Part shown: one piece after another, positions 43,879-52,815 of the stretch
How positions within the stretch are numbered: position 1 is the first letter of the stretch
Layout: the number at the start of each line of letters is the position of its first letter
DNA from: Bog-756 sp035949055
GTDB lineage: Bacteria; Actinomycetota; Acidimicrobiia; Acidimicrobiales; RAAP-2
Assembly: GCA_035949055.1 (NCBI GenBank)
Contig: DASZIO010000002.1
Coordinates: 18,918 to 82,917, forward strand
Direction of reading: 5' to 3'
DNA length: 64,000 bases
Translations under genes and position numbers: made by a program
Notes under the pieces: generated by a model
The model's input: the letters and a program-made list of their open reading frames with translations, nothing else
Told to the model about the DNA's origin: nothing
Database searches by the model: none

Positions 43879-45429
43879 TCAGTCGGAACAGACCGCCCCC
43901 GGCGGCGGGGTCACCCCGGACACCAGGTAGGACTGATAGGCCGCCCTTACGCACGAGCTGTAGAAGTAGGCCACATGGCTCCGGCCCTGCCAGGTGAGTA
44001 GGTCCCCACCGCTCAACTCACCGGCCAGCGCGACCGCCCACTTGTAGGGGGTCACCGGGTCGCCGGTGGTCCCGACCACGACGATCGGGGGCGCACCGGG
44101 GTCCGAGGCCGGACCAGGCGTGCGGGTGGGCAGCGCCGGCCAGGTCGCGCAGCTGAGCAGACCCCAGGCGAGGAGCGGTCCGAAGACCGGGGCGGCCTGA
44201 CCCGCCTGTGCGGCCAGGCCCGGATAGCTCGATGGGTTCCGGTCGGTCGGATGGTCGAGACAATCGATGGCCTGCTCGGCCTGGGCCCCGTTGGTCGAGC
44301 CCCCGCTGTCGTACCGGCTCGACATGGAACTGGCCGCCGACCCATTGCCCGCCGTCGCCGCGGCCAGGGCGTTGGCCAGGGACGGCCAGGACGACTGGGC
44401 CTCGAGACCGGCAAGCAGGGTGGAGTAGATGGTGCCGGGCCCGGCCGTGTTCCCGCCCGTGGCCGGCAGGGGCGCGTCGGTGACGTGCTGGATCAGAGCC
44501 AACAGGGCCGTCGTGGGATCACTGGCCGGGCGCCAGGCACAGCCGGAGTTGCCCGCGCACCAGGCGAAGAAGGACTGCAGGTCGGCTTCGAGACTGTCGG
44601 CCTGGCCGGTGAGGTACTGCACGGTGGTCAGCGCCGGGTCGATGGCGCCGTCCAGGACCATCGCCCGCACGTGGGTCGGAAAGAGCTCGGCGTAGGTGGC
44701 GCCGAGGAGCGTGCCGTACGAGTGTCCGATGAAGGTCAGCCCCGAGTCACCCACGGCTTGGCGGATCCGGTCGAGATCCTTCGCCGCATCGACGGTGCCC
44801 ACGTAGGGAAGGAGGCTGCCGCTGGCCTGCTCGCATGCGTTGGCGAATTGGCGATCACTCGCCAGCAGCTGAAGCTGCTCCAAGGGTGTGGCGGGGACCG
44901 GATCGACCGGTGGACCCGACGAGGCCTGCGAACCGGCGCTGGTCGAGCAGGTCACCGGGCTGCTCCGCTCCACGCCACGGGGATCGAATGAGACGACGTC
45001 GAAGCGGTCGAGGAGCTCCACCGGTAGCACCGACAATTCGTTGGGCAGATCGTCGATGCCCGAGCCGCCCGGACCGCCCGGGTTGATGACCAGGGACCCG
45101 ATGCGCTCGGCTGGCACCTCGGCCGGGTGCCGAGCCACCGCGATCTGCAGTGAGGGGCCGGTGGGACGGCTGTAGTCGAGTGGCGCCGTCACCGAACCGC
45201 ATTGCAGGCTGCCGCACGGCGCCCACTGCACGGGAGTCACCGGCAGCGGGGGCTCGGTGGTCGTGGTCGGGGCGGCCGGGCTCAATCGGACGGCGGGGTT
45301 CGGGCCCCGCCGCACCGAAGTGGGCGGCGCGCCCCCACCGTCGGCGGCCGAGCACGCAGCCGTGACGGCGGCCAGCACCACGACGAGGACCGCCGGCACA
45401 AGACCGCGGCGGGCCTGCGCTCCCGTCAT
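43879..45429 (-). CDS. Secreted lipoprotein alpha/beta hydrolase (TAP-like C-terminal)
   Basis: A 516-residue exported hydrolase. The signal peptide ends in a lipobox (AAVTAAC), so it is probably a lipoprotein. Then a Pro/Thr linker, VINPGGPGGSGID oxyanion region, FDPRGVERSSPVTC, nucleophile in FIGHSYGTLLGATYAELFP and a C-terminal TAP-like domain (VVVGTTGDPVTPYKWAVALAGEL, SHVAYF with the catalytic Asp and His). It resembles tripeptidyl aminopeptidases (SlpD/E). Substrates are probably peptides or esters outside the cell. Confidence 0.87.
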   Translation of the reverse strand: MTGAQARRGLVPAVLVVVLAAVTAACSAADGGGAPPTSVRRGPNPAVRLSPAAPTTTTEPPLPVTPVQWAPCGSLQCGSVTAPLDYSRPTGPSLQIAVARHPAEVPAERIGSLVINPGGPGGSGIDDLPNELSVLPVELLDRFDVVSFDPRGVERSSPVTCSTSAGSQASSGPPVDPVPATPLEQLQLLASDRQFANACEQASGSLLPYVGTVDAAKDLDRIRQAVGDSGLTFIGHSYGTLLGATYAELFPTHVRAMVLDGAIDPALTTVQYLTGQADSLEADLQSFFAWCAGNSGCAWRPASDPTTALLALIQHVTDAPLPATGGNTAGPGTIYSTLLAGLEAQSSWPSLANALAAATAGNGSAASSMSSRYDSGGSTNGAQAEQAIDCLDHPTDRNPSSYPGLAAQAGQAAPVFGPLLAWGLLSCATWPALPTRTPGPASDPGAPPIVVVGTTGDPVTPYKWAVALAGELSGGDLLTWQGRSHVAYFYSSCVRAAYQSYLVSGVTPPPGAVCSD

Positions 45430-46037
45430 CCTGACGATGCGTTCTCCCCGTTCCGCGTGGTAGCTACTGCTGTGTTCCATGTGCCGTTGGCTTGGTTCAT
45501 GGCCGCCGGGCTGTCGTTCCAAGTCGCTAGGTCCTGCTGGGCGCGGATGCGGGCGAGCACGAGACAATCTGAAGCGTACTTCTCGGTCTGGATCACCATG
45601 GCCTCCCAGGCCTGATCGAGACCGGCCGCGGGGCATGGGCGATCTTGTGGGCTCTGTGGGCGTCAGCGAGCATGGTCGAACAGGTGGCCCGCAGCCGGGA
45701 GAAGTACGCGGGACCTGAGATCCTCTTTGACCGCGGCGTCGGCCGCGACGATGGCACGCTGATCGGCGTTCAACGCACGGTTCCACGGCTCCGCCTTGTC
45801 CCGTGAATGAGCAGTGCGCCGATGTTCCGTACTCACTCGATGCGGTGATAAGTCGTGTCTGATGCCTCGATTCGCGTCGACATGTCGATATCTAGGTGGT
45901 GCCTCGGTGTCGGCTTGGTATTCGACACTGGGATCTGCCATCCAATCGGCGCTGGGATCCGGCAGCCACTCCCCAGTTTGTTCTTCCCAGGTGGGTGCTT
46001 GACTGAGCCGTCGATCCCGGACCATCCACCGCGACGG
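45430..46037. other. Gene-poor interval with coding-like fragments
   Basis: No intact gene recognised. On the minus strand two fragments look protein-like: one from about 46025 to 45663 (WNRALNADQRAIVAADAAV region) and one at about 45640-45440, in another frame (EAMVIQTEKYASDCLVLA, then QDLATWNDSPAAMNQANG). They may be remains of one frameshifted gene. GC is visibly lower than average, which fits an acquired, decaying segment. Confidence 0.4.
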
Positions 46038-46541
46038 TCAACGCCGCAGCATGGCTAAACGCGCCCGTTTATGTTTCTTCGTTGGCCCGCCATGTGTCGC
46101 GTTTTCCACCAAACATGGCGCGCACTCCTCGTCGTCGGCCATTGTGACCCGCTTGGCCCGCGCTGCGCTCATCTCCTGAGACACGGCGGGAATCGAACGG
46201 TACATAGTCCAAAACTCGTTCAGCGAGGAGACAAGCAACTCCATGTCCGTATCTGCGATGACCGAAGCGGACCGCTCCCCTCGTTCGAGAAGGGCCGACC
46301 CGCCGAAAAGCGAGCCAGGGCCGAGCCGGCCGATTGGCCAGCCCTCTCGGGATGCCGTTGCAGTGCCTTGCAGGACGACGATGAACTCCAAGGCTCGTCC
46401 TCCTTCTCGGACCAGCACCCGTCCCGGCTGTGCTCGAAGGTTGGTCGTCAAGGAGTCGATCTGCTTGAGCTCTCTCGTCGTGCACGTGGAAAAGGTCTCG
46501 ATGCCCCTCAGCCGCTCAATCTGCGAGTTATTCCTGTTCAC
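46038..46541 (-). CDS. Single-domain cyclic-nucleotide-binding-like protein
   Basis: A 167-residue protein with one CRP-type beta-barrel: FSTCTTRELKQIDSLTTNLRAQPGRVLVREG, EFIVVLQGTATAS, IGRLGPGSLFGGSALLERGERSASVIADTDMELLVSS. The phosphate-binding cassette reads FGGSALL...RSAS: the Arg is kept but the Glu after FG is Gly, so cyclic-nucleotide binding is doubtful. There is no helix-turn-helix; a Lys/Arg-rich tail (THGGPTKKHKRARLAMLRR) ends it. GTG at 46541 has AAGGGG seven bases upstream. It may be a sensor subunit or stand-alone binder. Confidence 0.75.
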   Translation of the reverse strand: MNRNNSQIERLRGIETFSTCTTRELKQIDSLTTNLRAQPGRVLVREGGRALEFIVVLQGTATASREGWPIGRLGPGSLFGGSALLERGERSASVIADTDMELLVSSLNEFWTMYRSIPAVSQEMSAARAKRVTMADDEECAPCLVENATHGGPTKKHKRARLAMLRR

Positions 46542-47562
46542 ATGGTTCCCCTTGGGATGGGTCGAATCCAACTGACCGCCAGAGAGGCTGTCCGCCTGTT
46601 GTCATGGCCGGCGGGAACACTCCAGGTCCTCTTCGCTGTTCTACCAATCTCATTGAAACGGACCGTTACGTGGCACGGAACCAGCGATGAACACATCGTG
46701 ACTCGCCAGTGATCCCAACCAAGTTGACCACGGAAACCTCTGACGTCCAAGGGCCGGGGCTGGGTCGGCCGCCGTCTCTGGCTCTGAGCATTGCAAGCCG
46801 CGGCCTGGTCGTTTCCGACCCACCCGCCTCGGGAATCATCTAAGCACGGAGCGACCTGAAGTTCTGTGGGCTCGCTCCGATTGGGAAGGCGTGGCCGGCG
46901 CGGCCCAAATCGTTATCGCCTAAAACAAGCCTGGTTGTTCAAGCGGCGGACCGGGCCATCAGCCAAAAGCGTGCGCCTTTGTTCCCACCTTTTGCTCAGG
47001 GTATAGCTCTGTCGCCGGATTCGGAGTGGGGGTCCCGCCAAACCCCCACTTCGAATCCGGCGTTCTTGCCCAGGGAAGATCCCCGTCACGCCGGGGGGGA
47101 CTCGGCATGACGGAGATCTCGACCCAGACGCCCCGCTATCCGACAGTCTCTCTGTTTAGCACCCCAAAAAATCAGATCCGTTAAGGACGGATGAACGCTC
47201 GGTGAACCTGTCGTGAGGTTGAAGGAATCGCATTGGCCACATTCGGTTGATGCCCCTCTACGCCGAAGCCTTCGCCGCCATCCCCGGCCAATGCTTTCGG
47301 TTCGTCCGCCACACAACCAGAAGCGCACGACCTGTCACCCAAACCTTCTACGTCGGACGATAGGTCTTCTCGAAGGAAACTGTGAGCCCGCGACCAGCGA
47401 TCCCGGATCTAGCGGGTTCGATGACCGGATTTTCCTGTGGTGCTTGGGGGGCTGAGGAGCCAGAGGGGTCTTCTCCGTCACCTCGACCAGGTGGAACTGT
47501 GTCGACACCCGAGCGTTCCGGCGCCGCCGAATCCGCTGCCGTTCGATGCGTAAGGTGGGCGC
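46542..47562. other. Gene-poor, lower-GC interval
   Basis: A kilobase without a convincing gene; short open frames on both strands show no family resemblance. The only clear structure is a long hairpin at 47013-47062. Composition is visibly less GC-rich than elsewhere in the window, so the segment may be acquired DNA or hold a non-coding RNA. Confidence 0.5.
47013..47062. terminator. Long perfect hairpin in gene-poor DNA
   Basis: Arms CGCCGGATTCGGAGTGGGGG (47013-47032) and CCCCCACTTCGAATCCGGCG (47043-47062) pair over 20 bases with one G-T wobble and a 10-base loop. On the plus strand it is followed by TTCTTG, so it could end a transcript, but its length is unusual for a terminator and no gene ends just before it. 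Confidence 0.5.
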
Positions 47563-47754
47563 GTGCTGAAAGGACCCGGCAAATGGATGCTGCGGCTGGC
47601 CGTCCTGGCCGTCCTGGCCGTGTTGGCCTCGGCCGTGACTCGCATCATCGGCGCAAGGTCCCGACGGAGTGCGCCGGCGGGCCGGCTGGTCATCGCGGGT
47701 GACACCTGGCCGCCGGTGCCGATCAAGCCGGCGCGCCTAAGAGAGAACGACTGA
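47563..47754 (+). CDS. Small membrane protein with C-terminal DTWPPVP motif
   Basis: A 63-residue protein: short basic start, one membrane span (LRLAVLAVLAVLASAVTRIIG), a basic stretch (GARSRRSAPAG) and the end RLVIAGDTWPPVPIKPARL. The G-D-T-W-P-P-V-P ending is one I recall from small actinobacterial proteins of unknown role. It starts at GTG 47563. Confidence 0.55.
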   Translation: MLKGPGKWMLRLAVLAVLAVLASAVTRIIGARSRRSAPAGRLVIAGDTWPPVPIKPARLREND

Positions 47755-47800
47755 ACCAGGTCAGAGGTGAATCAGGTTGGGCGGCGCGAGTCCCTCGACA

Positions 47801-48151
47801 TCACGGCGGAGTTCGCGACCACTCCGAGACATGGGTGCAGCGTGCCACCTGTATCGAGTACTGCTCGTAAAATTCGTCGCGGCCGCGCCGTTGAGCCTCA
47901 CGATGAGAAAGGTCATCTCGCCACCGGCGCTGATCGGCCGGCGTGGCGAACGTCACCACCGACACCTGCTCGCCGTCGTCGGCCGTGAACGACTTGAAGT
48001 CGACGAACCCGGGCATGGAGCGGGCCGAAGATTCCATCTGGCGGCTCAAGAGCTGATAGGCCGGCTCGGCCTCTCGGCGACGACGGGAGCGAAAGACGGT
48101 GAGGACCTGTTCTTCCTTGAACTGAGGGGCCGACCCCTCGTGACTGGGCAC
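47801..48151 (-). CDS. Antibiotic biosynthesis monooxygenase (ABM) domain protein
   Basis: A 116-residue ferredoxin-like protein: VLTVFRSRRRREAEPAYQLL, MPGFVDFKSFTADDGEQVSVVTFATPADQRRWRDD and HREAQRRGRDEFYEQYSIQVA. This is the ABM/dimeric alpha-beta barrel pattern. It starts at GTG 48151, 12 bases after serA, so it probably shares that transcript. A role in oxidation or degradation of a small molecule is possible; some members bind haem. Confidence 0.8.
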   Translation of the reverse strand: MPSHEGSAPQFKEEQVLTVFRSRRRREAEPAYQLLSRQMESSARSMPGFVDFKSFTADDGEQVSVVTFATPADQRRWRDDLSHREAQRRGRDEFYEQYSIQVARCTHVSEWSRTPP

Positions 48152-48163
48152 CCGCCGCCGTGC

Positions 48164-49729
48164 CTACGACTCGACGGTGTGGACGTCGCTTATCCCGGCC
48201 GCCGCCCGCAGCTTGACCAGCGCATCGTCGGGCACCTCGCGGTCTGTCGAGAGGACCATCAGCGCGGTGTTGCCCGACGCCGACGGCCCGACCGCCATGG
48301 ACGAGATGGACACCCCGGCCTGCCCGATGATCGTGCCGACCACCCCGATCATCCCGGCCCGATCGTCGTTTCGGACCACCACCATGTGGGGAGCGGGTGG
48401 CACCTCCACGATGTGGTCGTCCATCATGACCAGCCGCGGTTCCGTGCGGGGGCCGGTGAGCGTGCCGGCGACGGAGTGGTCACCCGAGCGCACGACAATG
48501 AGGTTCACGTAGTCGTGGGCGGTGACGGTCGACGTCTCACGGACCTCGAGCCCTCGCGTGACGGCCAGCTGGGGTGCATTGACGTAGGACACAGGCTCGT
48601 CGGTGGTGGCGGCAAACAGGCCTTTCAGAATGGACAGCCCGAGGATCCCGGTGCCGGCACCGGCCAGCCCTCCCTGGTACTCGATCTCCAAGGTGTCGGG
48701 CAGCCCGTCGTTGAGGCAGGACAGGATCCGGCCCAGCTGTTCGGCCAGGCCCATGAACGGCCGGACCGTCTCGGAGACCTCGGTGGCGGCCACGTTGACG
48801 GCAAAGGGGACGAAGTCACCGTTGAGGGCCAGGTTGACTTGCTCGGCGATGGTCACCCCGGCCTTGTCCTGGGCTTCGGCGGTCGAGGCGCCGAGGTGGG
48901 GGGCGACCACGACGGAGGGAAGCTCGAAGAGCGGGGACTCAGTCGTCGGCTCCTTGGCGAAGACGTCGATGCCCGCACCCTGCACGTGGCCCGATCGGAC
49001 GGCCTCGGCCAGAGCATCCTCGTCCACGATCCCGCCGCGGGCCGTATTGACGATGCGGATCCCGGGTTTGGCCTGGGCCAGCAGCTCCTTGCCGATCAGC
49101 CCGATGGTGTCGGCGTTCTTCGGGAGGTGCACGCTCACGAAGTCAGCCTCGGCCATCAGCTCCTCGAGGCCCATGAGCTGCACACCCATGTGCCGGGCCC
49201 GATCGGCCGAGACGAAAGGGTCATACGCCACGAGCCGCATGCCGAAGGCCAGCGCCCGCTGGGCCACCAAGGCACCGACCCGGCCGAGACCGACGACCCC
49301 CAGTGTCTTCCCGTGCAACTCCACGCCCTCCCACTTGGAACGCTCCCACTTCCCCGCCACCAGTGCGGCATGGGCCTGGGGGATGTTGCGCGCCTGGGCC
49401 AACAAGAGGGCCATGGCCTGCTCGGCCGCAGAGAGGATGTTCGACTGGGGGGCGTTGACGACCATCACGCCCCGCTCGGTCGCCGCGGCCACATCGACAT
49501 TGTCGAGCCCGATGCCGGCCCGTCCCACCACCACCAAATCGGTGCCGGCCCCGAGCACCTCGGCCGTCACCGTGGTCGCCGACCGGATGACCAGCGCTTC
49601 GGCGCCCACGACGGCCGACGTGAGCTGCTCGGGGGAAAGCCCGAGCTGCATGTCGACCTGGTGGCCTGCCGCGACCATGATGTCGAGGCCCGACTGAGCC
49701 AGCTTCTCGGTGACGAGCACCCTAGCCAT
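48164..49729 (-). CDS. serA: D-3-phosphoglycerate dehydrogenase
   Basis: A 521-residue type 1 SerA. Catalytic and NAD domains (VIRSATTVTAEVL, GRAGIGLDNVDV, VGLGRVGALVAQRA, VNTARGGIVDEDAL, and PHLGASTAEAQ with the catalytic His) are followed by an allosteric ASB domain and a C-terminal ACT domain (HMVVVRNDDRAGMIGVVGTIIGQAGVSISSM). This build matches the mycobacterial enzyme, which is inhibited by serine. It starts serine synthesis. Upstream gene aspartate-type aminotransferase is 38 bases away; serC is divergent beyond it. Confidence 0.95.
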   Translation of the reverse strand: MARVLVTEKLAQSGLDIMVAAGHQVDMQLGLSPEQLTSAVVGAEALVIRSATTVTAEVLGAGTDLVVVGRAGIGLDNVDVAAATERGVMVVNAPQSNILSAAEQAMALLLAQARNIPQAHAALVAGKWERSKWEGVELHGKTLGVVGLGRVGALVAQRALAFGMRLVAYDPFVSADRARHMGVQLMGLEELMAEADFVSVHLPKNADTIGLIGKELLAQAKPGIRIVNTARGGIVDEDALAEAVRSGHVQGAGIDVFAKEPTTESPLFELPSVVVAPHLGASTAEAQDKAGVTIAEQVNLALNGDFVPFAVNVAATEVSETVRPFMGLAEQLGRILSCLNDGLPDTLEIEYQGGLAGAGTGILGLSILKGLFAATTDEPVSYVNAPQLAVTRGLEVRETSTVTAHDYVNLIVVRSGDHSVAGTLTGPRTEPRLVMMDDHIVEVPPAPHMVVVRNDDRAGMIGVVGTIIGQAGVSISSMAVGPSASGNTALMVLSTDREVPDDALVKLRAAAGISDVHTVES

Positions 49730-49767
49730 GCCGCTCCCTTTCCATCGTCAGGATGGGTCTCCCCTCG

Positions 49768-50973
49768 TCAGGCTGCATCGCCGAAGAGCTTGGCCAACCT
49801 TGAGACCCCCTCGACCAGGTCCTCATCGCTCAGGGCGTAGGACATCCGGAAGTAGCCAGGGGCACCGAAGGCCTCGCCGGGCACCACGGCCACTTGCGCC
49901 TCCTCGATGGCCAGCCCGGCGAGATCCGCGCTCGACGTCGGACGCCGCCCGCGGATCTCACAGCCCAGGAGTCCCTCGACCGACGGGAACGCGTAGAACG
50001 CCCCTTCAGGGAGGATGCACTCCACGCCGTCGATCCCGTTGAGCAGGGCGTGGATGGTGAGGCGTCGCCGGTCGAAGGCACGACGCATAGCCGCCACCGC
50101 TTCGAGATCGCCGGACACCGCGGCGAGGGCGGCCCGCTGGGAGACGTTGGCCACGTTGGAGGTCTCATGTGACTGGAGATTGGTGGCGGCGCCCACCACA
50201 TCGGTCGGACCGATCATCCACCCCACCCGCCAGCCCGTCATGGCGTAGGTCTTGGCCACCCCGTTCACCACGATGCACTGATCGGTCAGCTCGGGCACCA
50301 GCACCGGCATCGAGTGGTGCCGGGCGTCGCCGTAGACCAGGTGCTCGTAGATCTCGTCGGTGAGCACCCAAAGGCCGTGCTCGACGGCCCATCGGCCGAT
50401 GGCCTCGATCTCCGGGCCGGGATAGACCGCCCCGGTCGGGTTGGAGGGCGAGACGAACAAGAGGATCTTGGTCCGGGGTGTCCGGACCGCCTCCAGCTGC
50501 TCGACCCTGGCCCGGAATCCACTCGCCGCATCGGTCGAGACCACGACCGGCACACCGCCCGCCAAGGCGATGGCCTCGGGATAGGTCGTCCAGTTGGGGG
50601 CCAGTACCACCACCTCGTCGCCCGGGTCGCACAGGACGGCAAAGGAGTTGGCGACGGCCTGCTTCGCCCCGTTGGTCACCAGGACCTGTGCGGCACTCAC
50701 CTCGAGCCCGGAGTCTCGCTTCGTTTTGGCGGCCACCGCTTCCCGCAGCTCGGGCAGCCCCGCGGTCGGGGTGTACTTGTGGGAACGAGGATCCCGACAG
50801 GCGGCCTCGGCCGCGCTCACGATGTGCTCGGGCGTGGCGAAGTCCGGCTCCCCGGCCCCGAAGCCGATCACGTTCTCTCCCTGGGCTTGGAGCGCCTTGG
50901 CCTTGGCGTCGACGGCCAGGGTGGCCGACGGGGATACTGCGGCGACCCGGGCGGATATCCGCCGCCCGGTCAT
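49768..50973 (-). CDS. Aspartate-type aminotransferase, class I/II fold
   Basis: A 401-residue PLP enzyme: ENVIGFGAGEPDFATPEHI, YTPTAGLPELREAVA, VSPSNPTGAVYP, TDEIYEHLVY and the PLP lysine VNGVAKTYAMTGWRVGW. Subgroup I-beta aminotransferase, most likely aspartate (or prephenate) transamination. ATG at 50973 (MTGRRISARVAA) is used. It shares a 65-base divergent promoter region with serC. Confidence 0.92.
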   Translation of the reverse strand: MTGRRISARVAAVSPSATLAVDAKAKALQAQGENVIGFGAGEPDFATPEHIVSAAEAACRDPRSHKYTPTAGLPELREAVAAKTKRDSGLEVSAAQVLVTNGAKQAVANSFAVLCDPGDEVVVLAPNWTTYPEAIALAGGVPVVVSTDAASGFRARVEQLEAVRTPRTKILLFVSPSNPTGAVYPGPEIEAIGRWAVEHGLWVLTDEIYEHLVYGDARHHSMPVLVPELTDQCIVVNGVAKTYAMTGWRVGWMIGPTDVVGAATNLQSHETSNVANVSQRAALAAVSGDLEAVAAMRRAFDRRRLTIHALLNGIDGVECILPEGAFYAFPSVEGLLGCEIRGRRPTSSADLAGLAIEEAQVAVVPGEAFGAPGYFRMSYALSDEDLVEGVSRLAKLFGDAA

Positions 50974-51038
50974 GGTGCCACCCGGCGCGCCGCCCGGCCC
51001 GGAGCGGGCCCGGTTCCTCGGGTCGGAGCCATGGTGCC

Positions 51039-52196
51039 ATGATTTCATACGTGACCGACGCCCCTGACATCACCATCCCGGCCAACCTGCTCCCCGGCGA
51101 CGGTCGGTTCGGTTCGGGGCCGTCGAAGGTCCGCACCGAGGCCGTCGACGCTCTGGCCGCCTCGGCCGGGCGCTACCTCGGGACAAGCCATCGCCAGAAA
51201 ACCGTCAAGTCGGTGGTCGGTAGCTTGCGGGAGGGGTTGCGTGACCTCTTCTCCCTGCCGGACGGCTACGAGGTGGTGCTCGGGAACGGCGGGACCACCT
51301 CCTTCTGGGACGCCGCCGCCTTCGGGCTGATCGACCGCAAGAGCCAGCACCTCAGCTTCGGCGAGTTCTCGTCCAAGTTCGCTGCGGCCACGGCCGCGGC
51401 ACCCCATCTCGACGAGCCCGAGATCATCGTCTCCGAGGTCGGGACCCACCCACTGCCGGTGGCCCGTGAGCGTGTCGACCTCTACGCGCTGACCCACAAC
51501 GAGACGTCCACCGGAGTGATGATGGACATCAACCGGCCCGAAGGTGTGGCTCCGCCCGCCCAGGGTGGCGGACTGGTGGCGGTCGACGCCACCTCGGGGT
51601 CGGGTGGGCTCCGGGTCGATCCCCGCCAGTTCGACGCCTACTACTTCGCTCCGCAGAAGTGCTTCGGGTCGGACGGGGGCCTTTGGGTCGCCCTGCTGTC
51701 CCCGGCCGCTCTTGACCGCATCGCCGCCATCGCGGCCACTCGGCGCTGGGTCCCCCCGTCACTGGACCTGGCCATCGCCATCGAGAACTCGAAACTCGAC
51801 CAGACCTACAACACTCCCGCCTTGGCCACCATCTTCCTCTTCGATCACCAGGTGTCCTGGTTCAACCAGAACGGAGGCCTCGAGTTTTCGGCCGGGCGGA
51901 GCGACAAGTCATCCGAGATCCTCTATACGTGGGCCGAGAGCTCGGGATTCGCCACCCCCTTCGTCCCGCGGGAGCAGGACCGGAGCCGGGTCGTCGGCAC
52001 CATCGACTTCACCGAGCCCATCGACGCGTCGGCGATCGCGGCCGTGCTCCGCGCCAACGGGATCGTCGACACCGAGCCCTATCGCAAGCTGGGCCGCAAC
52101 CAGCTTCGGATCGCCATGTTCCCGGCCATCGAGCCCGACGATGTGGCCGCACTGTGCGCCTGCATCAATTATGTGGTGGGCGCCATCTCCGACTGA
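51039..52196 (+). CDS. serC: Phosphoserine aminotransferase
   Basis: A 385-residue, mycobacterial-type SerC: FGSGPSKVRTEAVDAL, GTSHRQKTVKSVV, LGNGGTTSFWDAAAFG, YALTHNETSTGVMM and the PLP lysine in YYFAPQKCFGSDGG. It converts 3-phosphohydroxypyruvate to phosphoserine with glutamate. ATG at 51039 (MISYVTDAPD) has GGAG upstream. Divergent from the aminotransferase-serA genes, so the serine pathway is held together here. Confidence 0.95.
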   Translation: MISYVTDAPDITIPANLLPGDGRFGSGPSKVRTEAVDALAASAGRYLGTSHRQKTVKSVVGSLREGLRDLFSLPDGYEVVLGNGGTTSFWDAAAFGLIDRKSQHLSFGEFSSKFAAATAAAPHLDEPEIIVSEVGTHPLPVARERVDLYALTHNETSTGVMMDINRPEGVAPPAQGGGLVAVDATSGSGGLRVDPRQFDAYYFAPQKCFGSDGGLWVALLSPAALDRIAAIAATRRWVPPSLDLAIAIENSKLDQTYNTPALATIFLFDHQVSWFNQNGGLEFSAGRSDKSSEILYTWAESSGFATPFVPREQDRSRVVGTIDFTEPIDASAIAAVLRANGIVDTEPYRKLGRNQLRIAMFPAIEPDDVAALCACINYVVGAISD

Positions 52197-52217
52197 GGGA
52201 GCCACCGGGAGGCGGCG

Positions 52218-52757
52218 TCACCCGTCGGCGGTTGGCGCCCCTTCCACCACCCAGCGGGAGCGCAGGTCCTCGAGCCACGGCGGTAGCTCGATGGCCGGGT
52301 CGGGCAGGGCTTCGGCCCCGCGGAGCGCCAGGGCGGCCTGAAAGGCGGCCGGGTCGTCGCCCCACGATCGAGGATCGCCCATCATGACCTCGAGCAGGAG
52401 GGTCCCCTCCGGCCCGGCTACGAACGGCCCGAAGGCGGCGCCGAGGGGCAGCTCGATGTGGGTGCCGGCCGGGCAGTGGCGTCCGCCGCTCCACATCTCC
52501 CCGCTCACCACGAAGACCACGTGAGGGCTCAAGTGGCCGTGCCGGCGGATGACCATGCCCGGGTCCCAGCGGGCGTAGAGCGAGAGGTATGGCGGATCGG
52601 GCGAGAAGGCCAACCACTTCTCCCACACCGACGAGGTCGAACCGTCCGCGTTACGGATGGCCTTGACCTGCTGCCAGGGGAGATCGGGATCGTCGAGGTG
52701 CCGGAAGGTCGGCTCGAGACCGGGCACTCTCACGTCAGGCCAGTTCGAGCCGCTCAT
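52218..52757 (-). CDS. Cupin-fold protein
   Basis: A 179-residue protein with a single cupin core: YARWDPGMVIRRHGHLSPHVVFVVSGEMWSGGRHCPAGTHIELPLGAAFGPFVAGPEGTLLLEVM. Both motifs (G-x5-H-x-H then E, and a later G-x5-P) are present; His residues in RRHGHLSPH are likely metal ligands. Function is unknown. It lies downstream of ilvC in the same direction with 58 bases between. The start at ATG 52757 is preceded by GGGGAAG. Confidence 0.75.
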   Translation of the reverse strand: MSGSNWPDVRVPGLEPTFRHLDDPDLPWQQVKAIRNADGSTSSVWEKWLAFSPDPPYLSLYARWDPGMVIRRHGHLSPHVVFVVSGEMWSGGRHCPAGTHIELPLGAAFGPFVAGPEGTLLLEVMMGDPRSWGDDPAAFQAALALRGAEALPDPAIELPPWLEDLRSRWVVEGAPTADG

Positions 52758-52815
52758 GTCTTCCCCCGCTCCCGATGATTGGTCCGGCCGATCGGAGCGC
52801 GACAGACGCGACATA

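Noticed and set aside
46180..46215. tRNA-like GTTCGATTCCC on the minus strand
   Set aside because: No acceptor or anticodon stems can be drawn around it, and it lies inside the cNMP-like coding sequence.
47086..47455. Short overlapping open frames in the lower-GC interval
   Set aside because: No ribosome sites or protein-like patterns; not supported as genes.
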